64,000 nucleotides of DNA from an uncultured Paracoccaceae bacterium (lineage in GTDB: Bacteria; Pseudomonadota; Alphaproteobacteria; Rhodobacterales; Rhodobacteraceae). The translations under genes and the position numbers were made by a program. How positions within the stretch are numbered: the stretch's first letter is position 1; each line of letters starts with the position of its first letter. The stretch lies in NCBI GenBank assembly GCA_947503935.1, contig CANNFR010000004.1, positions 310,001 through 374,000 of the forward strand, in the 5' to 3' direction. Shown piece after piece: positions 35,818 through 45,036 of this stretch. Below the pieces are notes generated by a model. The model was given only the letters and a program-made list of their open reading frames with translations. It did not search any database and was not told where the DNA came from.

Positions 35818-36294
35818 ATGTTCATTCGCGCAGCCGCCAATTGGGATTTTCCAGTCATCGAAACGCTCCTGATGGACGCCTTCGGCGGGCCCGCCGAGGC
35901 CCGACTAGTCGACGCTCTGCGCCGTGACGGCGACAAGGTGATTGAGCTTGTGGCGGAGGAGGACGGTGCGCTCTATGGCACGGTCATGCTGTCGCGCCTG
36001 CATGCGCCCGATCGCTGGCTGGCGCTGGCGCCCGTGGCCGTCGCGGCCGAGCGGCGGGGGCAAGGCATCGGCGTAGCCCTGATCCGCGAGGCGATCGCCG
36101 CTTCACGCACCTGGGAGGCCGCCGTGGTGGTGGGCGAGCCGGCCTATTATGCCCGGTTCGGGTTTTCCGTGGCCCTGGCCGGCGCGCTGAGAACCCCCTA
36201 TCCAAAAGACAAAACCGGCGTTCTGCAATTGGGCATCACGCGGCCCGAGGCTCAAGTCGAACTGCGCTATCCTCCCGCGTTCAAAGACGTCTGA
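35818..36294 (+). CDS. GNAT-family N-acetyltransferase
   Basis: 158 aa. Acetyl-CoA-binding motif A is LAPVAVAAERRGQGIGVALIREAI (the R-x-x-G-x-G/A pyrophosphate loop RRGQGIG). The C-terminal YYARFGFSVALAGALRTPY matches the predicted-acetyltransferase group resembling YhbS. The substrate is unknown. The stop shares bases with the following start (TGATG at 36292-36296), coupling it to the EamA gene. 207 nt separate it from hsp20; an imperfect TTGA/TCAA dyad there does not have FNR spacing. Confidence 0.88.
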   Translation: MFIRAAANWDFPVIETLLMDAFGGPAEARLVDALRRDGDKVIELVAEEDGALYGTVMLSRLHAPDRWLALAPVAVAAERRGQGIGVALIREAIAASRTWEAAVVVGEPAYYARFGFSVALAGALRTPYPKDKTGVLQLGITRPEAQVELRYPPAFKDV

Positions 36295-37142
36295 TGCGCC
36301 TTCTCGCGCTTGTGGCGGTGGTGATGGTGGCCTTCGCGGCCAATTCCGTGTTGAACCGTCTGGCCCTGGCGGACGGCGATATCGGGCCGGCGGCCTTTGC
36401 CGCGATCCGGCTGGCCTCGGGCGCTCTGGTGCTGGCGGGGCTGGTGCTGGCGCGGGGCGGGCGGTTGCCGCTGCGCGCGCCCGGGCGCGCTTTGGGGGCG
36501 GGGTCTCTGGCGCTTTATGTGCTGGGATTTTCCTTCGCCTATCTGACGCTTGATGCCGGATTGGGCGCGCTGATCCTGTTCGGTGGCGTGCAGATCACCA
36601 TGTTCGTGGGCGCCGTTCTGGCGCGTGAGGCGATCCCCGCGCGGCGCTGGCTGGGCGCGGCCGTGGCTTTTGCAGGGCTCGTCTGGCTTCTCTGGCCAGA
36701 AGGCGCCGGCGCGCCTGACCCGGTGGGTTCGGCCCTGATGGCGGCGGCGGCCTTGGGCTGGGGGGTCTATTCTCTGATCGGGCGGCGCGCCGCTGACCCT
36801 CTGGTCGCGACGGCCGCGAATTTCATGCTGGCCCTGCCGTTCGGTTTGGTGGCGCTGGCCTTAGTGCCGGATATCGTGGGCGCGACAGGCTTTGGCATCG
36901 GCCTGGCCATAGTTTCAGGTGCAGTGACCTCGGGCTTGGGATATGCGCTGTGGTACGCGGTGCTGCCGCGGCTCGATGCCTCGCAGGCCGCCGTCGCGCA
37001 GCTGACGGTGCCGGTCATCGCGATGCTGGGCGGCGCGGTATTTTTGGCCGAGGCGCCGGGCCTGCGCATTCTGGCGGCGGGTGCGGTGGTGCTGGCCGGT
37101 GTGGCGATCAGTGCACGATCGGCTCAAGCGGGTCGTAGATAA
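36294..37142 (+). CDS. EamA/DMT-superfamily transporter
   Basis: 282 aa membrane protein with ten predicted helices arranged as two EamA repeats (about 1-125 and 135-280). The second repeat carries GSALMAAAALGWGVYSLIGRRAA and LTVPVIAMLGGAVFLAEAP, which are EamA hallmarks. Probably an exporter of amino acids or other metabolites; substrate not deducible. Translationally coupled to the GNAT gene. Its 3' end overlaps the convergent Nudix gene by 35 nt. Confidence 0.88.
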   Translation: MRLLALVAVVMVAFAANSVLNRLALADGDIGPAAFAAIRLASGALVLAGLVLARGGRLPLRAPGRALGAGSLALYVLGFSFAYLTLDAGLGALILFGGVQITMFVGAVLAREAIPARRWLGAAVAFAGLVWLLWPEGAGAPDPVGSALMAAAALGWGVYSLIGRRAADPLVATAANFMLALPFGLVALALVPDIVGATGFGIGLAIVSGAVTSGLGYALWYAVLPRLDASQAAVAQLTVPVIAMLGGAVFLAEAPGLRILAAGAVVLAGVAISARSAQAGRR

Positions 37143-37554
37143 GCGCATCACCCCAGGCCGCTTCGGGCAAGCTGTCGGGTTTGTAGCGGATCTGCGCCAG
37201 CTGTGGCCGACGGAAGAATTGGCGCTGGGTCACGATGCCCTCGGGGTCGGTCCAGTCGGCGGGCATTGCGCCGCTGGTGATGGTGCAGCGGAAATAGATA
37301 TCGACCTGGTGAAAGGTGGCTGCGGGGTCGTGGAATTCGTTCACCAAGGCCGGCGCGCCGACCTCAATGGAAAGCCCCGTCTCCTCCATCACCTCGCGCG
37401 CCAGATTGTCGGGCAGCGATTGGCCCCGCTCAACCCCGCCACCCGGGGCGCACCAAAGATCGCTCCGGCCGCCGCCATAGGCATTGACCAAAAGCAGTCG
37501 ATCCTCGTGCAAAATCAGGGCGCGAACGGCCAGTCGGGGGGTGCGAAGCGTCAT
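37108..37554 (-). CDS. Nudix hydrolase
   Basis: 148 aa. A complete Nudix box GX5EX7REVXEEXGL is visible: GGGVERGQSLPDNLAREVMEETGL begins after CAPGG (about residues 37-63). It hydrolyses a nucleoside diphosphate-linked compound; the specific one is unknown. The start at 37554 (MTLRTPRLAV) gives the normal beta-strand N-terminus; codons upstream are not family-like. Convergent with EamA and overlapping it by 35 nt at the 3' ends. Confidence 0.9.
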   Translation of the reverse strand: MTLRTPRLAVRALILHEDRLLLVNAYGGGRSDLWCAPGGGVERGQSLPDNLAREVMEETGLSIEVGAPALVNEFHDPAATFHQVDIYFRCTITSGAMPADWTDPEGIVTQRQFFRRPQLAQIRYKPDSLPEAAWGDALIYDPLEPIVH

Positions 37555-37617
37555 GGCGCCAGAAAATGACGCAACGATCCGATTGTCCAGAGCGCGCGCC
37601 GCCCCCATTTATAGCAA

Positions 37618-38340
37618 ATGCGTGTATTGGCTTTTATCCTTTTCCTTCTGCCCACCCCGGCCCTAGCCGATTGCGTGGTGCTGTTGCATGGGCTGGCGCG
37701 CAGCGAAAGCTCGCTGGTGCTGGTGCAATTGGTGCTTGAGGATCGCGGGCATAGGGTGATCAATCACGGCTATCCCTCGACCACGTCGGAACTTGAGCCT
37801 CTGGTGGCCGAGGTGGGCGATGTCGTTGCCCAATGCGGTGACGAGAAGGTCGATTTCGTGACCCACTCCATGGGCGGCATTCTGGCGCGCGCCTGGCTAG
37901 AGGACAATCGCCCACCCAATATGGGCCGTGTGGTGATGATGGCGCCGCCGAACCATGGGTCGGAACTGGTCGATACATTCGGCGATTTGGGTGCGTTTCA
38001 GTGGCTGAACGGCCCGGCCGGGCTTGAGCTTGGCACAGGCACCGACAGCTGGCCCAACCGGCTTGGCCTGCCGCGGTTCGAACTGGGCGTGATCGCGGGC
38101 GACCGGACGCTGAACCCGCTCTACTCAGCGCTGATCGAAGGGCCGGATGACGGCAAGGTCTCGGTCGAAAGCACGCGCGTGCAGGGGATGGACGATCACA
38201 TCGTCCTGCCGGTGACCCATACATTCATGATGAACAGCCCCCTGGTGATCGCGCAGATCGTCGAGTTCATCGAAGAGGGTGCCTTCGACCACGACCTGAC
38301 GCTGACCGAGGCCGTGCGGCGGATGACCGAAGCACTCTAG
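37618..38340 (+). CDS. Secreted alpha/beta-hydrolase (triacylglycerol lipase-like)
   Basis: 240 aa. Signal peptide [17 protein letters not shown], then [15 protein letters not shown] (oxyanion loop, HG), nucleophile elbow [12 protein letters not shown] (Ser at about residue 83) and a late His in [12 protein letters not shown] (about 200). This is the layout of periplasmic PGAP1/lipase-like hydrolases. The substrate is unknown; ester of a lipid is a reasonable guess. The 3' end meets the convergent methyltransferase gene with a 4-nt overlap. Confidence 0.87.
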   Translation: MRVLAFILFLLPTPALADCVVLLHGLARSESSLVLVQLVLEDRGHRVINHGYPSTTSELEPLVAEVGDVVAQCGDEKVDFVTHSMGGILARAWLEDNRPPNMGRVVMMAPPNHGSELVDTFGDLGAFQWLNGPAGLELGTGTDSWPNRLGLPRFELGVIAGDRTLNPLYSALIEGPDDGKVSVESTRVQGMDDHIVLPVTHTFMMNSPLVIAQIVEFIEEGAFDHDLTLTEAVRRMTEAL

Positions 38341-39068
38341 GTCGGTTTCACCCATTCCATGACCATGAGGTAAGGGTTCTTCGCGTAAGCCGCGACCCTG
38401 TCTGGCGGGCCACCCGTGGGCTGCGGTTCGTCGAAATGGGTCAGCGTCAGGCCCGCTTGCAAAAACCACTGCATGTACCGCGACAGCGGACGATGCCAAT
38501 TCCTGATGCGCAAGCCGTCCCATTCAAACCACGTCTTTTCTTCGGTCAGGTAATGCCCAAGCGGGCGGATATCCTCGCCGGTCTCTTTGCAGATACGGTG
38601 GCCCGCGATCGCGCCGGACGTGGAAAAGCTGCTGAGGTTTGCGACCAGAATGCGCCCGCCGGGTTTCGTCACGCGGGCCATTTCGGCGATGGCCCGGTCT
38701 GCGTCGTCGATATCAATCAGCGACAGATAGCTGACGATCAGGTCGAAGCTGGCCTCCGGAAAGGGCAGGTTTTCGGCAAAGCCCTGGATATATTCGCCTT
38801 CAGGGTGCGTCCCCTGCGCCGCCTTGATCATCTCGGCCACCGGATCAAGGCCGGTTGTCGCGATGCCGGTTCGGCTCAGAAGACGGCAAAACCGCCCCTC
38901 GCCGCACCCGATATCCAGCGCATTCTGAGGTCTTTGGGCGGTGGCCCGGCCCAGCATGACCCGGTCAAGCACATGGGCGCGTGAGAAGTCGCCGCCATCA
39001 TCCATCCGGGCGATCCAGGCAGGCGCCGAGGATTGCCAGCCATTCTCATCGGGGTCGCGGTCTTGCAT
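38337..39068 (-). CDS. Class I SAM-dependent methyltransferase
   Basis: 243 aa Rossmann-fold methyltransferase of the methyltransf_11 type. Motif [17 protein letters not shown] (about 47-62), acidic residue in [14 protein letters not shown], motif [20 protein letters not shown] and motif [15 protein letters not shown] are present. It follows purK by 15 nt in the purE-purK direction and may be co-transcribed, but no purine link is implied. Target unknown. Confidence 0.87.
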   Translation of the reverse strand: MQDRDPDENGWQSSAPAWIARMDDGGDFSRAHVLDRVMLGRATAQRPQNALDIGCGEGRFCRLLSRTGIATTGLDPVAEMIKAAQGTHPEGEYIQGFAENLPFPEASFDLIVSYLSLIDIDDADRAIAEMARVTKPGGRILVANLSSFSTSGAIAGHRICKETGEDIRPLGHYLTEEKTWFEWDGLRIRNWHRPLSRYMQWFLQAGLTLTHFDEPQPTGGPPDRVAAYAKNPYLMVMEWVKPT

Positions 39069-39083
39069 GGGGCCTTCTGGGGG

Positions 39084-40160
39084 CTATGAGGTCAGCGGCG
39101 TTATCCGGTTTACATGGCCCATCTTGCGGCCCCCCCGCGCCTCAGCCTTGCCGTAGAGGTGGAGGGCCGCGTTCGCTTCCTCAGAGAGGTCGTGCACGCG
39201 CGCGATATCTTCGCCGATCAGGTTTTCCATCACGACATCCGCATGGCGCGACCCGTCACCCAAGGGCCAGCTGGTGATCGCGCGGATATGCTGCTCGAAC
39301 TGATCGACGGCACAGCCATTCTGTGTCCAATGGCCGGAATTGTGCACGCGCGGCGCGAATTCATTCACGACAAGGCCCATATGCGTGACGAACAGCTCAA
39401 CGCCGATGACGCCGACATAATCCAGCGTGTTCAATACTTTGCCTGCTAGAAGAACCGCAGCATTGCGGTGCTCGGGCACGATCTGGGCGGGAACGGTGGT
39501 GGTATGCAAAATGCCTGATTTGTGCACGTTCTCGCCCGGATCATAGGCGGCGACTTGCCCCCCGAGAGACCGCGCCGCGATCACCGAGATCTCACGCGTG
39601 AAATCGACGACGCCTTCCAGGATTGCGGGCGCGCCCTTCATGGCAGCAAAGGCGGCCTCGGTGTCGGCGGCCTTGCTGATCCGCACCTGGCCCTTGCCGT
39701 CATAGCCCAGCCGCCGGGTTTTCAGGATCGCAGGCGCGCCGATCTGCACCAACGCCGCGGCCAGATCGCCCGCCGTAGCGACTGTCGCGAAGGGCGCGGT
39801 TTCCAGCCCGAGCGAGGTGAGGAATTTCTTCTCGTCCAGCCGGTCCTGACTGATCGCCAGCGCCTTGCGCGACGGGCGGATCGGCGCGTGATCCTCGATC
39901 AGGTCCAGCGCTGCGGTGGGGATGTTCTCGAATTCATACGTCACGACGTCGACCGACTTGGCAAAGGCGGTCAGCGCGGCGTGGTCGTCATAGGGAGCGG
40001 TGGTCAAGCGGTGGGCCACATCACCTGCGGGCGGGTTTTCGCCCGGCTCAAAAATGTGGGTGCGGTAGCCCAGCCGCGCGGCAGCAACTGACAGCATGCG
40101 GCCCAGCTGGCCACCGCCCAGAATGCCGATGGTGGCGCCTTGCGGCAGAGGTTTAGTCAT
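39084..40160 (-). CDS. purK: N5-carboxyaminoimidazole ribonucleotide synthase
   Basis: 358 aa ATP-grasp enzyme that carboxylates AIR to N5-CAIR in purine synthesis. N-terminal [25 protein letters not shown]-grasp segments [18 protein letters not shown], the block [18 protein letters not shown] and [20 protein letters not shown] are canonical. It overlaps purE by 8 nt. The order purE-purK is the common one. Confidence 0.96.
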   Translation of the reverse strand: MTKPLPQGATIGILGGGQLGRMLSVAAARLGYRTHIFEPGENPPAGDVAHRLTTAPYDDHAALTAFAKSVDVVTYEFENIPTAALDLIEDHAPIRPSRKALAISQDRLDEKKFLTSLGLETAPFATVATAGDLAAALVQIGAPAILKTRRLGYDGKGQVRISKAADTEAAFAAMKGAPAILEGVVDFTREISVIAARSLGGQVAAYDPGENVHKSGILHTTTVPAQIVPEHRNAAVLLAGKVLNTLDYVGVIGVELFVTHMGLVVNEFAPRVHNSGHWTQNGCAVDQFEQHIRAITSWPLGDGSRHADVVMENLIGEDIARVHDLSEEANAALHLYGKAEARGGRKMGHVNRITPLTS

Positions 40161-40638
40161 CGCGCGGCTCCTCAGGAATTGAGGCCGTCAGCGCCTCGCG
40201 CCAGGCATCGAGGCGCCCGGCCAGATCAGCGTCGGACAGGGCCAGAATGCCGGCCGCCATCAGGCCTGCATTAGCCGCCCCAGGCGTCCCGATCGCCATG
40301 GTCGCCACGGGATAGCCCTTGGGCATCTGCACGATCGAATAAAGGCTGTCGACACCCGACAGGGCCTTGGTCTGCACCGGCACACCGATCACCGGCAACC
40401 GGGTCTTCGAGGCCATCATACCGGGCAGGTGGGCGGCCCCTCCGGCACCCGCAATGATCACTTGCAGGCCACGGCCCGCAGCCTCTTTTCCATAGCTCCA
40501 CAACCGGTCAGGCGTGCGGTGGGCCGAGACGATGCGCGTCTCGTAATCCACGCCAAGCTCATCCAGAAGGACCGCCGCCTCGCGCATGGTGGCCCAGTCC
40601 GACTGACTGCCCATGATGATGCCCACGCGTGCGGCCAT
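40153..40638 (-). CDS. purE: N5-CAIR mutase
   Basis: 161 aa class I PurE, moving the carboxylate from N5 to C4 of the ribonucleotide. [12 protein letters not shown] near the N-terminus, [13 protein letters not shown] (catalytic His in SAHRTP), [12 protein letters not shown] and [20 protein letters not shown] are diagnostic. It precedes purK with an 8-nt overlap. Confidence 0.96.
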   Translation of the reverse strand: MAARVGIIMGSQSDWATMREAAVLLDELGVDYETRIVSAHRTPDRLWSYGKEAAGRGLQVIIAGAGGAAHLPGMMASKTRLPVIGVPVQTKALSGVDSLYSIVQMPKGYPVATMAIGTPGAANAGLMAAGILALSDADLAGRLDAWREALTASIPEEPRDD

Positions 40639-40687
40639 AGCCTGCCCCCTGTCATTGCCGAAAGTGCACTATATCGGGCGCACCGGA

Positions 40688-40906
40688 TCACGCAATGATG
40701 TCTGGCGTCAGCTCATCCTCGATTTTGGCGATGCGGTCCTTCAGCACCAACTTTTGCTTCTTGAGCCGCCGAAGCGCCAGAGGATCGGCCCGGCCTGAGT
40801 CTTGCAAAGCGTGGATCGCCTGGTCCAGATCGCGATGTTCACGCCGCAAAACCTCAAGTTTTACGCTCAGAACCTCTTCGTGGCTCATTTCTTCTGGTGT
40901 GTTCAT
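40688..40906 (-). CDS. YdcH/DUF465 small coiled-coil protein
   Basis: 72 aa. Helical with the DUF465 pattern: REHRDLDQAI (about 22-31) and DPLALRRLKKQKLVLKDRIAKIE (about 40-62). Cytoplasmic, function unknown, common in alphaproteobacteria. Lies 49 nt before purE on the same strand and shares a 189-nt upstream region with the divergent hsp20 gene. Confidence 0.85.
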   Translation of the reverse strand: MNTPEEMSHEEVLSVKLEVLRREHRDLDQAIHALQDSGRADPLALRRLKKQKLVLKDRIAKIEDELTPDIIA

Positions 40907-40933
40907 TTTAACCGATGTGTTCCCGGTATTTTT

Positions 40934-40975
40934 CTTATCTTAGCGCAGTTAAGCACTTTTGCGTTAAGAAATAAG
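40934..40975. repeat. Long imperfect inverted repeat between ydcH and hsp20
   Basis: CTTATCTTAGCGCA (40934-40947) is nearly complementary to the right arm at 40960-40975 (TGCGTTAAGAAATAAG), with one mismatch and a 2-nt bulge, over a 12-nt loop. No U-tract on either strand, so it is not a terminator. It lies about 30 nt upstream of the ydcH start and could be an operator or a 5' mRNA hairpin. Confidence 0.45.
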
Positions 40976-41095
40976 AGGCATTCGTGAGAATGGCCAGGGG
41001 TTGCAGCCCGCGTCTGCGGCTCCCATATTTCTAGGGCGGTTGCCGATGATCGGGGCCGCATCTGTTGCAGTGTCGCTTGCTTAAGGACATGGCCT

Positions 41096-41518
41096 ATGAC
41101 GAAACTGACCTTTGGTTCGCACCCTTTCTTGCTGGGGTTTGAACAGCTTGAACGCCTGGTGGAACGCACGGCGAAATCGGCTAGCGATGGCTACCCGCCC
41201 TTCAACATCGAACAGACGAGCGAGCGCAGCTATCGCATCACCCTGGCGGTTGCGGGGTTCGGCGAGGATGATCTGTCGATCACCGTCGAAGACCGGCAAT
41301 TGGTGATCCGCGGTCGCAGCGGCCCCGACGATGATGAACGTGTGTTCCTGCATCGCGGCATCGCGGCCCGCGCATTCCAGCGCAGCTTCGTGCTGGCCGA
41401 GGGCGTTGAGGTCGCCGGCGCCGCGATGGAGCATGGGCTCTTGCATGTCGATCTGGCCCGCGCCGTGGCCGAGCCTGTCGTGCAGAAAATAGACATCAAA
41501 ACGCTCTCGAAGGGGTAG
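41096..41518 (+). CDS. Small heat-shock protein (IbpA-like Hsp20)
   Basis: 140 aa. FNIEQTSERSYRITLAVAGFGEDDLSITVEDRQLVIRG forms the alpha-crystallin core (about 41-75), and FLHRGIAARAFQRSFVLAEGVEV matches the IbpA/Hsp20 class A group of alphaproteobacteria. The signature AAMEHGLLHVDL corresponds to the A-x-x-x-n-G-x-L motif. An AAGGA ribosome site lies about 9 nt before the ATG at 41096. The next gene is DUF1150, the usual partner. Confidence 0.92.
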   Translation: MTKLTFGSHPFLLGFEQLERLVERTAKSASDGYPPFNIEQTSERSYRITLAVAGFGEDDLSITVEDRQLVIRGRSGPDDDERVFLHRGIAARAFQRSFVLAEGVEVAGAAMEHGLLHVDLARAVAEPVVQKIDIKTLSKG

Positions 41519-41522
41519 GATC

Positions 41523-41750
41523 ATGAACACCAAATTTGATTTCGCGACTGAAACGGACGAGCAGATCGTCTACGTGCGCCCCATCGCGGTGGCCGATCTG
41601 CCAAAGGAAATTCAGCTGCAGGCCGAGGGGATCAAGACGCTCTATGCCGTCCATTCCGAGGATGGCGAGCGGCTGGCCCTGGTGCGCGATCGCGGCCTCG
41701 CCTTCGTGCTGGCGCGGCAAAACGATCTGGCACCGGTCAGCGTGCATTGA
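41523..41750 (+). CDS. DUF1150 protein
   Basis: 75 aa. ALPKEIQ-type centre (VADLPKEIQLQAEGIKTLYAVHSEDGERLALVRDR) and a short C-terminal FVLARQNDLAPVSVH match the DUF1150 family of alphaproteobacteria. These genes regularly follow an Hsp20 gene, here 4 nt downstream. Function unknown; co-expression with the chaperone is likely. Its stop overlaps the next TTG start (TTGA at 41747-41750). Confidence 0.88.
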   Translation: MNTKFDFATETDEQIVYVRPIAVADLPKEIQLQAEGIKTLYAVHSEDGERLALVRDRGLAFVLARQNDLAPVSVH

Positions 41751-42622
41751 GACAAAGCTGGCCCGTCGATTGGGTCGACGCCTTCACCGATCAGCCCTTC
41801 GGCGGCAATGCCTGCGCGGTCGTCCACGATGGCGGCGCGCTGGAGGGCGCGACCTGCATGGCCCTGGCGCGTGAGACCAGCCTAACTGAATGCACCTTTG
41901 TTGGCCCGTCCAAGGTGGCTGATGCCCGCGTGCGATACTTCCTGACAGACCGCGAGATCCCCTTTGCCGGGCACCCGACCATCGCAACGACGGCTTCTCT
42001 GCTTGCGCGCGGTTTGGTTGCTGGCCCAGATGTGCGTCTGGAAACGCTCGGTGGCGTGATCCCGGTCATCGTCTCGGTGGAAGATGGCCGGTGGTCCTTC
42101 ACGATTACCCAACCCGCCCCGACCTTTGGTGCCGGGGTCGCGTCTGAGACGATCGCACGGGTCAGTAGAATCGATGTGGAAGACATCATTGCCCCACCGC
42201 AAATCGTATCATGCGGCCTGCCCTATCCCGTCACTTTAGTGCGCGACCCCGATGTGCTGGCGAAGGCCGGACTGGATACGGGGGCCTATCAGGCAGAGCT
42301 TGCGCCGCTCAGCCATCCACATGGCCAGCCGTTCGAGCCTTTCCTTATTGCTCTTGATGGCACCACCCTGCATGCAAGACATCTAATGGTTCCGCCAGGT
42401 CCGCCGGAAGACGCGTTTACCGGATCGGCGATGGGGCCTGTCGGGGCATATCTGTGGAAAAGCCAGCTGATCAATGATCCGCAATTCAAAGCGACCCAGG
42501 GCCAGTCCATGGGCCGCCCCGGTCTGGCTGAGGTTGAGGTCCTCGGAGATCGCGATGACATCACCGGCATCAAGGTTACCGGTTCCGCCCATCTGCTGAT
42601 GACAGGCGAACTGATGCTCTGA
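41747..42622 (+). CDS. PhzF-family isomerase-like protein
   Basis: 291 aa, two-lobed diaminopimelate-epimerase-like fold. The N-terminal VDAFTDQPFGGNACAVV and ARETSLTECTFVGPS (with the active-site Glu in the LTE motif) plus EIPFAGHPTIATTASLL are PhzF hallmarks; the C-terminal lobe has DAFTGSAMGPVGAYLW. Reaction unknown for most members. The likely start is TTG at 41747, overlapping the DUF1150 stop by 4 nt; no ATG gives the conserved opening. A terminator stem follows. Confidence 0.88.
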   Translation: MRQSWPVDWVDAFTDQPFGGNACAVVHDGGALEGATCMALARETSLTECTFVGPSKVADARVRYFLTDREIPFAGHPTIATTASLLARGLVAGPDVRLETLGGVIPVIVSVEDGRWSFTITQPAPTFGAGVASETIARVSRIDVEDIIAPPQIVSCGLPYPVTLVRDPDVLAKAGLDTGAYQAELAPLSHPHGQPFEPFLIALDGTTLHARHLMVPPGPPEDAFTGSAMGPVGAYLWKSQLINDPQFKATQGQSMGRPGLAEVEVLGDRDDITGIKVTGSAHLLMTGELML

Positions 42623-42656
42623 TCTTCTTTCTTGTTTGGAAATATCCTGCGGGGGT

Positions 42657-42677
42657 CCGGGGGTGCAAAACCCCCGG
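42657..42677. terminator. Bidirectional terminator between phzF-like gene and sat
   Basis: Perfect 8-bp stem CCGGGGGT-GCAAA-ACCCCCGG between convergent genes, preceded by AAATATCCTGCGGGGGT. This intergenic sequence type is one I associate with many Rhodobacteraceae genomes, but I could not check that. Confidence 0.6.
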
Positions 42678-42695
42678 CCGGTTGCAAGCAGCGCC

Positions 42696-44402
42696 TCAGG
42701 CTGCGATCAGCCCCATGCTTTCCAGCTTCAACAGCACCTGCTGCGCGCAATAGTCGACATCCATGCCTTCTGTATCGACGCGCAGTTCCGGCTCGACGGG
42801 TTCTTCGTAGGGGTCCGAGATGCCGGTGAACTCCTTGATCTTGCCCTCGCGCGCCAGCTTGTAGAGGCCCTTGCGGTCGCGGCGTTCGCATTCTTCCAGC
42901 GACGTTGCCACATGCACTTCGACGAAGGCGCCGAAAGCCTCGATCATCTCGCGCACTGACCGACGGGTTGCGGTGTAAGGCGCGATGGGCGCGCAGATGG
43001 CGATGCCGCCGTTCTTGGTGATCTCAGACGCGACGTAGCCAATACGCTGGATGTTGATGTCGCGATGCTCCTTCGAAAAGCCCAGCTCGGATGACAGGTG
43101 TTTGCGCACCACATCGCCATCGAGCAGCGTCACAGGCCGCCCGCCCATCTCCATCAGCTTGACCATCATCGCATTGGCGATGGTCGACTTGCCCGAGCCA
43201 GACAGGCCGGTGAAGAAAACGGTGAAACCCTGGTTCGACCGGGGCGGATAGCGGCGGCGCAGCTCGCCCACCACCTCGGGGAATGAGAACCATTCGGGGA
43301 TCTCGATCCCCTCGCGCAGGCGGCGGCGCAGTTCCGTGCCCGAGATATCGAGGATCGTCACGCCCTCTTCCACCTCGTCGCGCGGCTCATATTGCGCGCG
43401 TTCTTGAACAAAGACCATCTGTTTGAAATCGACCATCTCGATGCCGATTTCTTCCTGATGCTTGGCAAAAAGCTCCTGCGCGTCATAGGGCCCGTAGAAA
43501 TCCTGACCGGCCGAGTTCTTGCCCGGGCCCGCATGGTCGCGTCCCACGATCATGTGGCTGCAGCCGTGGTTGCGGCGGATGAGGCCGTGCCACACCGCCT
43601 CGCGCGGGCCGGCCATGCGCATGGCCAGGTTCAGAAGTGACAGATGCGTGGTCGAGGCCGGGTATTTGTCCAGCACCGCCTCGTAACAGCGCACGCGGGT
43701 GAAATGGTCGACATCGCCGGGCTTGGTCATGCCGACGACCGGGTGGATCAAAAGGTTGGCCTGGGCTTCCTTGGCGGCGCGGAAGGTCAATTCCTGATGC
43801 GCGCGGTGCAAGGGGTTACGCGTCTGGAAGGCCACGATCCGGCGCCAGCCCATCTTGCGGAAGAAGGCGCGCATCTCGTTCGGGGTGTCGCGGCGGGCGC
43901 GGAAATCGTAATGCACCGGCTGCTGGATGCCGGTGACCGGGCCGCCCAGATAGACGGGGCCCGCGCTGTTGTGCAGGTAGTTCACCGCCGGATGGGCCAG
44001 ATCGTTGGCGCCGAAAACCTTCTCGGCCTCGTTGTCCTTGTTCGGCACCCATTTGTCGGTGATTGACAAGATCGCCAGGATCACTCCTTCGGGATCACGC
44101 AGCGCGATGTCTTGCCCGGGCTCGATGCTGTCGGCGAAGGCCTGCGAGACGTCCAGCGTGACCGGAATGGGCCAAAGCGCGCCATCGGCCGTGCGCATGT
44201 CTTCGACCACGCCATTGTAGTCCGCTTCGGTCTGAAACCCCTTCAACGGGTGAAAGCCGCCATTCATCAGCAGCTCCAAATCGCAGATCTGGCGCGGGGT
44301 CAGGTCCCATGACGGCAGCTCGGCCGCCTCGGCCTTCAGCTTCTGGGCGCTGTCATACGAGACGTAAAGCTCGGGGATCGGGGCGAGGTTGGGCTGGGAC
44401 AT
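42696..44402 (-). CDS. sat: Bifunctional sulfate adenylyltransferase / adenylylsulfate kinase
   Basis: 568 aa two-domain enzyme activating sulfate to PAPS. Sulfurylase domain (about 1-385): QTRNPLHRAHQ (about 195, the QxRN and HxxH active site), VGRDHAGPG, and VQERAQYEPRDEV. APS kinase domain (about 390-568): Walker A GLSGSGKSTIAN, DGDVVRKHLSSELGFSKEHRD and EVHVATSLEECERRD. The order sulfurylase-then-kinase is the bacterial fusion typical of Rhodobacterales. It feeds cysteine synthesis and possibly the sulfotransferase at 46778. No cysH/cysI lies nearby. Confidence 0.96.
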   Translation of the reverse strand: MSQPNLAPIPELYVSYDSAQKLKAEAAELPSWDLTPRQICDLELLMNGGFHPLKGFQTEADYNGVVEDMRTADGALWPIPVTLDVSQAFADSIEPGQDIALRDPEGVILAILSITDKWVPNKDNEAEKVFGANDLAHPAVNYLHNSAGPVYLGGPVTGIQQPVHYDFRARRDTPNEMRAFFRKMGWRRIVAFQTRNPLHRAHQELTFRAAKEAQANLLIHPVVGMTKPGDVDHFTRVRCYEAVLDKYPASTTHLSLLNLAMRMAGPREAVWHGLIRRNHGCSHMIVGRDHAGPGKNSAGQDFYGPYDAQELFAKHQEEIGIEMVDFKQMVFVQERAQYEPRDEVEEGVTILDISGTELRRRLREGIEIPEWFSFPEVVGELRRRYPPRSNQGFTVFFTGLSGSGKSTIANAMMVKLMEMGGRPVTLLDGDVVRKHLSSELGFSKEHRDINIQRIGYVASEITKNGGIAICAPIAPYTATRRSVREMIEAFGAFVEVHVATSLEECERRDRKGLYKLAREGKIKEFTGISDPYEEPVEPELRVDTEGMDVDYCAQQVLLKLESMGLIAA

Positions 44403-44429
44403 GGGGGAGAGGCCTTGTGCGAAAATGAT

Positions 44430-44473
44430 AAGAGCGCGGTTCGGGGCGGCTTACAGCCTCTCCGCCCGCTCTT
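44430..44473 (-). terminator. Hairpin between the RES gene and sat
   Basis: Contiguous arm AAGAGC/GGGCGG read on the minus strand pairs with CCGCCC and GCTCTT separated by an 8-nt bulge (12 bp in all), followed by ATCATTTTCGC. It lies 60 nt after the RES stop, and probably ends the trxB-RES message; a leader role for sat is also possible. Confidence 0.5.
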
Positions 44474-44532
44474 TCAACTCTTTGCAGCGCGTTTGAGCGA
44501 TTTTGGGAGGATTTCTGCGGATTTACACTGCG

Positions 44533-45036
44533 TCAGGGCGATTGGTCCGCCGAAAAGGGGATAGCCGGGCCATTTATGCTGACCTGCGGGCCGCCCGTGC
44601 CGTTCCAGCGAAACAGCACCAGATGCCAGCGCGAGGGATCGCTGCGTGAGGTGTAGATCATCCCGTCAGCGTTCGTCGCGCGGGCGGCATCGCTGGCGAT
44701 CCAGCTTATGGCGGGCCTCCCTGCCGCACGCTCCCGCCGCCAATGGGCGCTGGGCTCATGCCCCTGCAGGCCGAGGGCGGCGCGGGTCTTTTCTTCGCGC
44801 AGATCAACAAGTGCGGCATCGTCAAGCTGGACGGGAACGATGACCCGCTCAGTGTCGCCCTCGCGCAGATAGGCGGCGGTGGCGATGCGGGTCGCCTCGG
44901 CCGTGGGCGACAGGTAGAGGGCCGGTTCGCCATCGTGGTGAAACCGCCCCTCGGGGCTTTTGACGCCGTTCAGAACATCGCCCGCGTGATGGGCGAAGAT
45001 CGCGCGGTAGAATTGGCCCGAAACCGTGCGGATCAC
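44533..45036 (-). CDS. RES-domain protein without an Xre partner
   Basis: 167 aa. Matches the RES family (NAD-degrading or ADP-ribosyl-like toxins): Arg in VSGQFYRAIFA (about residue 11), Tyr and Glu in PALYLSPTAEATRIA (about 41 and 47), and a Ser in MIYTSRSDPSRW (about 131), which fit the conserved R, Y, E, S set. Normally an Xre-type antitoxin gene precedes RES toxins; here the upstream partner is trxB, overlapped by 4 nt (45033-45036). Toxicity is not assured; a domesticated enzyme is a plausible alternative. Confidence 0.75.
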   Translation of the reverse strand: MIRTVSGQFYRAIFAHHAGDVLNGVKSPEGRFHHDGEPALYLSPTAEATRIATAAYLREGDTERVIVPVQLDDAALVDLREEKTRAALGLQGHEPSAHWRRERAAGRPAISWIASDAARATNADGMIYTSRSDPSRWHLVLFRWNGTGGPQVSINGPAIPFSADQSP

